Below are positions 1-7,256 of a stretch of DNA of 10,433 nucleotides, one piece after another. The DNA is from Actinomycetota bacterium (lineage in GTDB: Bacteria; Actinomycetota; Thermoleophilia; Solirubrobacterales; Solirubrobacteraceae): assembly GCA_903970315.1 (NCBI GenBank), contig CAJCIJ010000164.1, forward strand, positions 1-10,433, in the 5' to 3' direction. Position 1 is the first letter of the stretch. Each line of letters begins with the position of its first letter. The notes below the pieces were generated by a model that was given only the letters and a program-made list of their open reading frames with translations, made no database searches and was not told the DNA's origin. The position numbers were made by a program, and so were the translations under genes.

Positions 1-840
1 GTCGTGGTGCACGTCGCCTTGCCGGCACTCAGGGTTTGCGATCCGCAGCCGGAGATCGTGTGCCCGCCGGCCGAGAAGGAGACCGAGCCCGCAGGGGTGC
101 CGGCACCGGGCGCGTTGACGGCCACTTCGGCGGTGTAGGTCACGCTCTGGCCGACGACGCCGGTACCCGAGTCACCGGAGCTGACGGTGGTCGAGGTCGA
201 GGCCTTGGTTGTTGTCTCGGCCAGCGTCGATGAGGTTGAGGCCGTGAAGTTCGAGTCACCCGAGTAGGTGGCAGTGATTTCTTCGTTGGCACTCACCGAG
301 GAGCCGTGCGCGGTTGTGCAGGTCGCCTTGCCGGCGCTCAGGCTCTGCGAGGTGCAGCCGCTGATCGCGTGCCCACCGGCCGCGAACGCCACTGACCCGC
401 TCGGGCTGCCGGCGCCCGGCGAGTTGACCGAGACTTCGGCGGTGTAGGTCACGCTCTGGCCGACGACGCCCGAACCTTCGTCGGAGGAGCCGATGGCCGT
501 GCCGGTCGCTGCCTTGGTCGTAGCCTCGGCGAACGCCGAGGACGTCGACGTCGCGTAGTTTGAGTCGTGCGAGTAGGTCGCAGCGATTTCTTCGTTGCTG
601 CTCACCGACGAGCCGTGGGTTGTCGTGCACGTAGCGGCGTCGGGCGACCCTTCGTTGAGCGGGCGAGCTGTGCAGCCGGCGATCGGTCCGGACTTGGTGG
701 AGAAGGACACCGTGCCCGTGGGCGTGCCCGTACCGGGCGAGACCGGTGCAACGGTCGCGGTGTACGTCACAGGCGCGCCGACAACGCCCGAGCCCGCATC
801 CGATGCGGAGACCGTGGTGGTCGTCGCGACCAGAGGCGAG
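1..840 (-). repeat. Tandem Ig-like domain repeats (about 103-106 codons each)
   Basis: Three consecutive copies of an Ig-like unit lie in the 3' part of the surface-protein gene: roughly 532-840, 223-531 and the incomplete 1-222. The period is 309 bp between the second and third copies. It is 318 bp between the first and second at the VTY motif, because the first copy carries three extra residues. A 38-base stretch is identical at 124-161 and 433-470. Each unit reads V-VG-x-x-VTYTA-V at the start and ends in ATYS-x-DSN. More copies probably follow beyond the edge. Confidence 0.85.
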
Positions 841-3428
841 CTCGACGAACTCAGGTCCATCGTGAGAATGTCGCGGTACAGCGCCGGTTCGGTCGCCTTT
901 ATCGTGTATCTCTTCGTGCCGGTGCCCAGCGTCGTGCCCGCCGCCGAGATCGTCTTCGGGATGTGGTATCCGGCGAAGACCATCGTCAGTGAGCCGTTCG
1001 GGTTTTGCACTACGGTCGGGCCATATGCGCGGCCGGAGTAGTACGCGCTCACGTTCAGCGGGTCACGGAAACCGGCAGACAGCTCTTCTGACTGTTCGAT
1101 CGAGGCGCTGAAGGTGTAGTCGGTGCTCAGGACTACCTTCGGCACTGACCATTCGTAGCCGTTGGCCGAGCTGGAGTAGAAGATCTGGTTGAACGCGTCC
1201 GAGTCGCCGTCGGTTGCCCAGCCGCCGGACATGAACATGCCGTAGCTGCCGTCGGGGTTGGTGACGATCGTGCCGCGGGATCCCGGCCAGCGAAGCTCGT
1301 TGGTGTCCGGTTCGCCGACTGAAAGGTTGGCCGGCTTTTCGGTCGATGGGCTGACCTGCTGGAATGGGTCTGAAAGGTCGTTGTAGGAGCCCGTCATGGC
1401 GCCGACGCCGTTGTCGTGGCCGCTGACCGCGCCGAGGTCGTGGAATTCGATGCCGTTGTACGTGTAGGCGGCGCGGACTGCCTCGTAGTCCTCGTTGTTG
1501 CCGTAGAGCTTTTCCGGACCGCTCGTGGCGCCGTTCTTGCCCTCACCGATCTTTTCAAGGACCGAGCCTGGAACGATGGCTGCGCCTGGGCCGCCCAGCC
1601 AGGCTTCCTTGACGACTTCGCCGGTGCCGCCGGAGCATCCGGTCAGGTCGACACTGCCGGCCGGGACGCCGGTTTGGGTGGCCGTTTCGTGGCCAGTGCA
1701 CGTCAGTTCTTGCATCCCGTTGGACTTGGTGCCCACGTAGATGTGGAACGAGCCTGTGGCCGGCAGCGACTCCTCGCTCCCGGTGACCGACGGGGTGTAG
1801 TTGATTATCGACTTCGGGAACGTGAACTTGCCGGAGGTGTAGGTGCTCCCGGAGACACTGCCGTTCTCGATGCCGACCACGAAGTAGTTGAGGATCTTCT
1901 GCGTGTAGAGGACCACCGTGGACCCTGGTGGCGCCTTTTCGGTTTCACGACCCGCCCCTTCGTAGCTCTTGAGCGTGCCGATGATCCCGTCGGGGGCCAG
2001 CAGGCCGGTCGTCATCTTTGTTTCCGGCGGGATGACCGGGTCGGCCGTGATCGGCATTTCGGTGGTGGCCGTGAACGAGCCGGCGGGTGCGGTGCAATCC
2101 TCAACCTGCGTTGTCGGGTTTGCGTTTGCCTGCGCGCAGTAGACCGTGTGGCCACCGATGTAGATGCGGTTGGGGGCGTTGACGTTGATGGTGTACGTGG
2201 TCAGCGGCGAGACTTCCGTATTCGCGTTCGTGAAGTAGACGTGTTCGGTGCCGCCTTCCCCCTTGGTGTTGTTCGGGCCTGCGGGAACCGTGAATGGCGC
2301 CGGGTGCGGTGTGGTCCCGGTCAATAGGCCGACCGTGGCGATGACCTGCACCAGATCGTCCTTGGTGTGGACGTTCAATGGGCTGCCACCGGCCACAGTA
2401 CAGCCGGTCAGCTCTTTCGACGGGCTCGTCGCGATGCCCGTGCATTTGATGATCTGGGTTGACGGCGAGGAGGCTTCCTGGTCCTCGTACTTGCCGGCGA
2501 CGATGTGCTCGAGCGAGCCGGCTTCGCCCAGCGTCGAGACCTTGATCGCCACGCCGCCCCCGGACGTTGGCAGTTCGGTGGCTTCTTCGGCAAAGGTGTT
2601 CGCATCGACGCCCGTCGGCTGTTGCGACGGCAGTTCGGTCAGCGGATCGGCTGCTTCTGGCTTGACCTTGTGGACGAGCAGCCCTATGCCTGTGCTGTCG
2701 CCCGCCGCGCGCTGCAGCGTGTACAGCTCGGTGTTTTCACCGACCGCCATCACGTACGGGTGTCCCTGGCCGTCATCGTTGGTGTCAGCCGTCGGGCAGT
2801 AGCCGTTGTTCTGGCCCAGCGCCTTGCCGTCGGTGGTCCAGCTGATGCCGTTGTTGGTCGAGCGCGCGACCGTGATCGCCTCTTCGGCGTCCTTGGGCCG
2901 GTAGTCAAAAAACCCGAGCAGTTCGGTGCCCTGGCGCATGACGTCGGGGAAGTAGTAGGGAGCAAACGGGTCTTTGGCGCCTGCGGGCTCGGAGACCGGC
3001 GTCCCGGTCTCGGGGTTTGCACCGAGGCTTGAGCAGTAGCCGTCAAGCGGTCCCGGCGTGCCCGCTACCCCGCTGGGGTAGGGCTTTTCGGTTGCCGCTG
3101 CGGCGGGGTAGACGGCCAGGTTGGGCTCGGTGACGCCGCCCAAGAGCGTGAATGCACCAGTGAGGCCAGACGTGGGCGGGGTGTACGTCGGGAAGAGGTC
3201 CGATTCCGGGAAGCGCCCACCTTCGGTTTCTTCACCCTGGGAGGTCGTCCAAGGCGCACCGGAAATACTGTCAACAGACGGCAGGCCCGTCGCTGTGTAG
3301 GTCGTCGTTGCGGAGGCCATCGGGGCACCCGCGAGCAGCAGCAGGGTCGCGCCGGTGATGCCGATCGTCAGGATTGCGGACAGCCGGATGCGGGCACTGC
3401 GGGCGAAACGTCTGCTCCGTAAACGCAC
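1..3428 (-). CDS. Secreted sialidase-like (Asp-box) protein with tandem Ig-like repeats, 3' partial
   Basis: An open frame of 1142 codons runs from a GTG at 3428 off the left edge with no stop. I chose this start because GAGGAG lies 7 nt upstream and a signal peptide follows at once: Arg-rich n-region (residues 2-15), hydrophobic core (16-35), likely cleavage after A40 (ASA|TTT). The mature part has Asp-box-like motifs STNNGISW (190-197) and, more degenerate, SSANGYEW (753-760), as in sialidase/BNR beta-propellers. The C-terminal part, from about residue 865, is Thr/Ser-rich tandem Ig-like domains of the Big_3_5 type (VGQSVTYTAEV, then ATYSGDSN). It is probably an extracellular or surface adhesive or carbohydrate-related protein. 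I see no convincing catalytic set, so sialidase activity is not claimed. Glutamate is mostly GAA (hand count about 44 GAA to 19 GAG), and codon 3 is the rare TTA. The protein must extend past the edge. Confidence 0.85.
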   Translation of the reverse strand, partial: MRLRSRRFARSARIRLSAILTIGITGATLLLLAGAPMASATTTYTATGLPSVDSISGAPWTTSQGEETEGGRFPESDLFPTYTPPTSGLTGAFTLLGGVTEPNLAVYPAAAATEKPYPSGVAGTPGPLDGYCSSLGANPETGTPVSEPAGAKDPFAPYYFPDVMRQGTELLGFFDYRPKDAEEAITVARSTNNGISWTTDGKALGQNNGYCPTADTNDDGQGHPYVMAVGENTELYTLQRAAGDSTGIGLLVHKVKPEAADPLTELPSQQPTGVDANTFAEEATELPTSGGGVAIKVSTLGEAGSLEHIVAGKYEDQEASSPSTQIIKCTGIATSPSKELTGCTVAGGSPLNVHTKDDLVQVIATVGLLTGTTPHPAPFTVPAGPNNTKGEGGTEHVYFTNANTEVSPLTTYTINVNAPNRIYIGGHTVYCAQANANPTTQVEDCTAPAGSFTATTEMPITADPVIPPETKMTTGLLAPDGIIGTLKSYEGAGRETEKAPPGSTVVLYTQKILNYFVVGIENGSVSGSTYTSGKFTFPKSIINYTPSVTGSEESLPATGSFHIYVGTKSNGMQELTCTGHETATQTGVPAGSVDLTGCSGGTGEVVKEAWLGGPGAAIVPGSVLEKIGEGKNGATSGPEKLYGNNEDYEAVRAAYTYNGIEFHDLGAVSGHDNGVGAMTGSYNDLSDPFQQVSPSTEKPANLSVGEPDTNELRWPGSRGTIVTNPDGSYGMFMSGGWATDGDSDAFNQIFYSSSANGYEWSVPKVVLSTDYTFSASIEQSEELSAGFRDPLNVSAYYSGRAYGPTVVQNPNGSLTMVFAGYHIPKTISAAGTTLGTGTKRYTIKATEPALYRDILTMDLSSSSSPLVATTTTVSASDAGSGVVGAPVTYTATVAPVSPGTGTPTGTVSFSTKSGPIAGCTARPLNEGSPDAATCTTTHGSSVSSNEEIAATYSHDSNYATSTSSAFAEATTKAATGTAIGSSDEGSGVVGQSVTYTAEVSVNSPGAGSPSGSVAFAAGGHAISGCTSQSLSAGKATCTTAHGSSVSANEEITATYSGDSNFTASTSSTLAETTTKASTSTTVSSGDSGTGVVGQSVTYTAEVAVNAPGAGTPAGSVSFSAGGHTISGCGSQTLSAGKATCTT

Positions 3429-3435
3429 GTACGAT

Positions 3436-3441
3436 CTCCTC
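3436..3441 (-). promoter_or_regulatory. Ribosome binding site of the surface-protein gene
   Basis: The minus strand reads GAGGAG, 7 nt before the GTG at 3428. It is the strongest Shine-Dalgarno sequence near the gene and decides the start. A 6-bp inverted repeat (CGGGTC at 3441-3446, GACCCG at 3453-3458, 6-nt loop) abuts it and shares one base, so folding could affect initiation. Confidence 0.75.
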
Positions 3442-3495
3442 GGGTCGATGTTGACCCGCGGCTTCTACCAGCCGGAACGCCGCCTTGGAGGGGGC

Positions 3496-3528
3496 GGTCA
3501 CCGGATGGTCACCAATTGTTTACAGCGC
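3496..3528. promoter_or_regulatory. Three 11-bp direct repeats, PHO-box-like candidate operator
   Basis: The plus strand holds three contiguous 11-nt units starting at 3496, 3507 and 3518. Their heads are GGTCACC, GGTCACC and GTTTACA. The 11-nt spacing and the G(G/T)TCACC core resemble the direct repeat units bound by PhoP in Streptomyces (GTTCACC type). The array sits 68 to 100 bp upstream of the secreted-protein start, between it and the P450 gene end. The resemblance is recalled from the literature and was not scored with a matrix. Nothing coding is seen in the 127-bp gap 3429-3555. Confidence 0.4.
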
Positions 3529-3555
3529 GTCGCTGGACCCGCTGGATGGCGGCTC

Positions 3556-4983
3556 TCAGACCGGGCTGGACGTCGTCAGGCCGCTCGCGCTCGCTGCAGC
3601 CGCAAGCGCGGGCTCGCCGTTGCGCAGCACACGGTGACGCACGGCGATCCGGCCGCCGTCGCCCGGCGCCCAGACGACCCCGCGGAAGGCCCAGGCCTCA
3701 TCGGGCTCTGTGGTCGGCAGCACCTCGGCCCGTTCCAGCAGCACCCGCAGGACCACGTCCATCTCCATGTGCGCAAAGCTTGCGCCGATGCATCGGCGGA
3801 TGCCGCCCCCGAAGGGGATCCAGGTGTAGGTGTCGGGCACCACGCCCAGGAAGCGGTCCGGCTGGAAGCGATCGGGATGCTCAAACAGCGCCGGGTCGTA
3901 GTGCGTCAGGCAAGCCGCCATCAGCACGCGCGTGTTCAGCGGGAGGTCGTAGCCTCCCAACGCAAAGGGCTTGCGCACCACGCGGCCGGCAAACGCGATT
4001 ACGGGCCGGGACCGCTGGATCTCGCGAATCGTAGCGTCGCGGTAGGTCCTACCCCCTTCGGCGATCTCCTCCTGGAGGCATTCCAGCACTTCGGGATGCC
4101 GGCGGATGCGCTCGACCGCCCAGGCGAGCGTGTGTGCGGTGGTCTCGTGGCCGGCGGCCAGGAGTGTCACCAGCTCATCGGCGATCTCGGCATTTGACAT
4201 CGGTGTGCCGTCCTCGTGGCGGGCCTGCACGAGCAGCGCCAGGACGTCGGCCCGCTCGGCCAGGTCAGGATCATCCTTGGCCACGGCGATCAGTTCGTCA
4301 AAGATGGCGTCGATCTGGCGGCGCAGGGCACCGAAGCGATCCCACGGCGAGCGCCCGCCGAGGCTGCGCTGCATCCACGGCGCAAGCACCAGCCGCGAGC
4401 CCAACGTGGTCCACTCGGGCACCAACTCTTCGAGCGCTTGCAGCCGCTGGCCCTCGGCGCCGAAGACTGCGCGCAGAATCACCCGCAAGGTGATGCGCTG
4501 CATCGGCTCGGCGGTGGCCAGCTCGACGCCGTCGGGCCAGCTGTCGATCTCGCGCGCCGCCTCCTCGGCGACGACTGACTCGTACTTCTGCATCCGCTGG
4601 CCCTTGAAGGGCGGCAACAGCAGCTTGCGCTGTTGCATGTGCTCGTCCTCGTCGATGCCCAGCAGCGAGTGGTCGCCGAGCATCACGCGCAGCGGGCTGC
4701 CGGTGCCGGCGTGCAAGACGTCGGCGTCGGCCCGGAAGGTCTGCTTGATCAGCTCAGGGTCGGAGACGATCACGGTCTTGCCCAGGCCCGCCACCTGCAC
4801 AGTGAACATGGAGCCGTAGCGGCGTCGCGCACGCTCCAGAAACGGCCTCTGACGGGTGCGCATCGCCAGCGTCTGCAATGCGATCGGCATCCGCGGCCCC
4901 GGGGGCAGCGACGTGGCGCCAAACGTTGAGGGCGCCGGAGCGGTGGGATCCGAGCTGGTGGCCGGCGGTGCTGTGGCGGTCAT
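3556..4983 (-). CDS. Cytochrome P450, CYP138-like
   Basis: This 475-aa haem-thiolate monooxygenase is complete. Visible signatures are the I-helix AGHETT (277-282) for oxygen activation, ExxR as EIQR (321-324), the PERF-like FQPDRF (373-378) and the haem loop FGGGIRRCIG (391-400) with Cys398 as haem ligand. Long stretches resemble M. tuberculosis CYP138 as I remember it (TLGSRL, LLTLLAAGHETT, MEMDVVLR). The first 25 residues are a loose Ala/Pro/Thr tail without a membrane anchor, so the enzyme should be soluble and need a ferredoxin and reductase, which are not encoded here. The ATG at 4983 lies 3 nt after the monooxygenase stop codon and has no strong Shine-Dalgarno, so translational coupling to the upstream gene is likely. 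The substrate is unknown; the context suggests that it acts on the same compound as the Baeyer-Villiger enzyme or on its product. Confidence 0.95.
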   Translation of the reverse strand: MTATAPPATSSDPTAPAPSTFGATSLPPGPRMPIALQTLAMRTRQRPFLERARRRYGSMFTVQVAGLGKTVIVSDPELIKQTFRADADVLHAGTGSPLRVMLGDHSLLGIDEDEHMQQRKLLLPPFKGQRMQKYESVVAEEAAREIDSWPDGVELATAEPMQRITLRVILRAVFGAEGQRLQALEELVPEWTTLGSRLVLAPWMQRSLGGRSPWDRFGALRRQIDAIFDELIAVAKDDPDLAERADVLALLVQARHEDGTPMSNAEIADELVTLLAAGHETTAHTLAWAVERIRRHPEVLECLQEEIAEGGRTYRDATIREIQRSRPVIAFAGRVVRKPFALGGYDLPLNTRVLMAACLTHYDPALFEHPDRFQPDRFLGVVPDTYTWIPFGGGIRRCIGASFAHMEMDVVLRVLLERAEVLPTTEPDEAWAFRGVVWAPGDGGRIAVRHRVLRNGEPALAAAASASGLTTSSPV

Positions 4984-4986
4984 CGC

Positions 4987-6492
4987 CTAGACCGTCACAG
5001 GCACGCCCCCGTGGTCGGCCGCCCCTGTTGTCCTGCGCGCGCTACGCGCAAAGGAGATGGCGTCGTCCACGGGACCGTGCTTGAGCAGCCGCAGGTCCTT
5101 GAGGTAGTTCTGGTGGACCCGCCACGGGTCCGTCGCGCCCTGCCTGGGGAAGAACGCAAGCGAGCGCTGCACGTAGCCGGACTTCAGGTCGATGAACGGC
5201 TCGGTCGCAGCCGAGGGGTCCGGAGCCACGGGCGTGGCGACCGCGTAGTCGTGGGCGTCCATGTACTTCAGCAGCCGGCACACGTACTCCGAGACCAGGT
5301 CCGCACGCAGCGTCCAGGAGGCGTTGGTGTACCCGAACGTGAACGCTGCGTTGGGAACGCCAGAGAGCATCATGCCCTTGTATGTGACCGCCTTGCCCAG
5401 GTCCACCTCGGCGCCGTCGATGCTCACGGTCATGCCCCCAAGCGCCAGCAGGCTCAGGCCCGTGGCGGTGATCACCACGTCGGCATCGAGGTGCTCGCCG
5501 GAGGCCAGCGCAATCCCTGTCTCGGTGAACGTGTCGATGCGGTCGGTCACGATCGATGCGCTGCCGTCGCGCATGGCGTTGAAGAAGTCGTGTTCGGGCA
5601 CCAGGCACAGGCGCTGATCCCAGGGCTCGTAGCTGGGGCTCAGGTGCTTGCCCACGTCGAAGCCCTGCGGCAGCTGCCTGGTGGCCTCGCGCACAAAGAA
5701 CCGGCGCATCATCCCGGGCGCCTTGCGGCTGAGCTGGTAGATGGCCAGCGTCGCCAGCACGTTCTTCCAACGCACGATCGAGTACGTCATCTTTGGCGAC
5801 AGCCGCTTGCGCAAGCGAGCGGCGATGGGATCGTAGTTGGGGATCGACAGGATGTAGCTGGGCGATCGCTGGAGCATCGTCACGTGCTCGGCGTGCTCTG
5901 CGAGCGCCGGGACAAGCGTCACCGCGGTGGCGCCGCTGCCGATGACCACCACGCGCTTGCCTGTGCAGTCGAGGTCTTCGGGCCAGTGCTGGGGGTGGAC
6001 GATCGTGCCGGTGAAACGCTCGCGGCCTCCAAACTCCGGTGTGTAGCCCTCGTCGTAGCGGTAGTAGCCCGTGCACGCGTGCAGAAAGCCACACGTCAGA
6101 TGCACTGTCTCGCCCGTGTCGGCCCGCAGCGCCTCGACGTGCCAGCGACTCTCCTCGCTTGACCACTGCGCGCGCTCGACGCGGTGCCCGAAACGGATCA
6201 GCCGGTCGACGCCGTACCGACTGGCCGTCTCGCGGATGTAGGAGAGGATCGATGCCCCCGGGGCAATGCCCTTGTCCTCGCCCCACGGGGCAAACGAGTA
6301 GCCCAGCGTGAACATGTCGGAGTCCGAGCGCACGCCGGGGTAGCGAAACAGGTCCCAGGTGCCTCCCATGTCCTGACGTGCCTCCAGGACCGCAACGGTC
6401 TTGTTGGGCAGGCTGCGCTGAAGGTGGCACGCTGCGCCGACCCCGGACAGCCCGGCGCCCACGATCAGCACGTCTACGTGTTCGTTCTCCAT
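4987..6492 (-). CDS. ethA: EthA-like FAD-dependent Baeyer-Villiger monooxygenase
   Basis: This flavoprotein of about 500 aa inserts one oxygen atom from O2 next to a ketone, or S-oxidises thio-compounds, using FAD and NADPH. It shows an N-terminal FAD Rossmann motif (VGAGLSG), the MGGTWDLFRYPG segment typical of the EthA group, the BVMO fingerprint FTGTIVHPQHWP (F-x-G-x3-H-x3-W-P) and a second nucleotide motif, VIGSGATA. Similarity to mycobacterial EthA, the activator of ethionamide, runs the whole length (for example PWDQRLCLVP and GYTNASWTL). The frame can also start at GTG 6495, one codon upstream. I prefer ATG 6492 because the N-terminus MENEHVDVLIVGAG then matches the EthA layout. It is divergent from the EthR-like gene and first in an operon with the P450. 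Control by the EthR homologue is inferred from arrangement. The natural substrate is unknown. Confidence 0.95.
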   Translation of the reverse strand: MENEHVDVLIVGAGLSGVGAACHLQRSLPNKTVAVLEARQDMGGTWDLFRYPGVRSDSDMFTLGYSFAPWGEDKGIAPGASILSYIRETASRYGVDRLIRFGHRVERAQWSSEESRWHVEALRADTGETVHLTCGFLHACTGYYRYDEGYTPEFGGRERFTGTIVHPQHWPEDLDCTGKRVVVIGSGATAVTLVPALAEHAEHVTMLQRSPSYILSIPNYDPIAARLRKRLSPKMTYSIVRWKNVLATLAIYQLSRKAPGMMRRFFVREATRQLPQGFDVGKHLSPSYEPWDQRLCLVPEHDFFNAMRDGSASIVTDRIDTFTETGIALASGEHLDADVVITATGLSLLALGGMTVSIDGAEVDLGKAVTYKGMMLSGVPNAAFTFGYTNASWTLRADLVSEYVCRLLKYMDAHDYAVATPVAPDPSAATEPFIDLKSGYVQRSLAFFPRQGATDPWRVHQNYLKDLRLLKHGPVDDAISFARSARRTTGAADHGGVPVTV

Positions 6493-6520
6493 CACCGCTT
6501 CTGGACCTCGCGCAAGAGCC

Positions 6521-6558
6521 TATCAACATCGAGTCGAGAATACGAACGGTGTGTCGAG
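6521..6558. promoter_or_regulatory. Candidate EthR-type operator with three TCGAG repeats
   Basis: The 94-bp gap between the divergent genes holds TCGAG at 6529-6533, 6534-6538 and 6554-6558. The second and third are 20 bp apart, about two helical turns. Read on the minus strand, CTCGAC and GTTGATAG occur in the same order as in the M. tuberculosis ethR operator as I recall it. The cluster overlaps the proposed -10 box of the monooxygenase gene (6537-6542), where bound repressor would block RNA polymerase. Binding is inferred. Confidence 0.45.
6537..6542 (-). promoter_or_regulatory. Candidate -10 box of the ethA-P450 operon
   Basis: The minus strand reads TATTCT (TANNNT type), which would start transcription near 6530 and leave a leader of about 38 nt before ATG 6492. 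No good -35 hexamer is seen at 17 bp. It overlaps the TCGAG repeats. Confidence 0.4.
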
Positions 6559-6574
6559 GGCGCGGAATCGTCGG

Positions 6575-6580
6575 TATGCT
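6575..6580 (+). promoter_or_regulatory. Candidate -10 box of ethR, leaderless start
   Basis: TATGCT lies exactly at -12 to -7 relative to the G of GTG 6587, and no Shine-Dalgarno precedes that codon. This is the usual geometry of leaderless mRNAs in Actinomycetota, where transcription starts at the first base of the start codon. Confidence 0.55.
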
Positions 6581-6586
6581 GACGAC

Positions 6587-7243
6587 GTGAGCACCCCAGC
6601 CGTCCAGCTTGAGCGAGGCCCCTCGACGCGAGGGCGCAGGACCGCCCGAGTGAGCGGCGACGAACGCGAAAAGGCGATCATGGGCACGGCCGAGAAGCTG
6701 CTCGCCGAGCGGTCTCTGGCTGAGATCTCGGTAGACGAGCTGGCGGCAGGTGCGGGCATCTCGCGGCCGACCTTCTACTTCTACTTCCCGTCCAAGGATG
6801 CTGTGGTGCTCGCCCTGCTTGACCGGCTCGTGGAGCAGGCATCTGAGGCGCTGGACAGCGCCCTGGAGCGTGCAGCGGCCGACCCTGTGGTGGAGGTGCG
6901 CGAGAGCATCGAGATCTTCTACGAGGCGCTCGGTTCCCATCGGGCGCTGATCCGCGCCGTGGCCGATCTCTCGGCAAGCAACGCCGAGGCCCGCGCGCTG
7001 TGGTCCCAGATCATGGAGGGCTGGGTCGCGCACGCCACCGAGAAAATCGAGGCCGAGCGCGCTCGGGGAGCCGCCCCAAGGGGCCTGCCGGCACGCGAGC
7101 TGGCGATTGCGCTGCTGCAGATGAACGAACGCGTTCTGCACGCCATCTTCGTCGAGGACACCCCGGCTGTCGCCGAGGACAAGGTGGTCGAGGTTCTGAC
7201 CGCCGTCTGGCTGAGCGCCATCTACGGGTCGGCCACCGTCTAA
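6587..7243 (+). CDS. ethR: EthR-like TetR-family transcriptional repressor
   Basis: This is a 218-aa TetR-family repressor (M. tuberculosis EthR, as I recall it, is 216 aa). The frame is open back to GTG 6551, but GTG 6587 gives the N-terminus STPAVQLERGPSTRGRRTAR, which lines up with that of EthR. The helix-turn-helix lies at about residues 48-73 (SVDELAAGAGISRPTFYFYF then PSK), and this DNA-reading segment is nearly the same as in EthR. The C-terminal ligand domain keeps RGAAPR, MNER and the final W-x3-IYG. By remembered alignment, some pocket residues differ (positions matching EthR W103, Y148, T149 and N176), so the effector may not be the same. It is divergent from the EthA-like gene and most likely represses that operon and itself. 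It converges with greA, 13 nt apart. Confidence 0.93.
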   Translation: MSTPAVQLERGPSTRGRRTARVSGDEREKAIMGTAEKLLAERSLAEISVDELAAGAGISRPTFYFYFPSKDAVVLALLDRLVEQASEALDSALERAAADPVVEVRESIEIFYEALGSHRALIRAVADLSASNAEARALWSQIMEGWVAHATEKIEAERARGAAPRGLPARELAIALLQMNERVLHAIFVEDTPAVAEDKVVEVLTAVWLSAIYGSATV

Positions 7244-7256
7244 CCGCCGGGCGCGC

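Noticed and set aside
1..840. CRISPR array or mobile repeat on account of the regular spacing
   Set aside because: The repeats are in-frame coding units of Ig-like domains with a 309-bp period.
1416..2327. A 303-codon plus-strand frame opposite the surface-protein gene
   Set aside because: The opposite frame has a signal peptide, Asp boxes and Ig repeats; this one has no recognisable domain or start signal.
6551..6586. Upstream GTG start of the EthR-like gene
   Set aside because: It adds 12 residues absent from EthR and would put the -10 box inside the coding region.
5042..7141. A 699-codon open frame on the minus strand across the monooxygenase and the repressor
   Set aside because: It is Arg/Ala/Pro-rich out-of-frame translation of GC-rich genes. 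The overlapping EthA and EthR frames are clear homologues.
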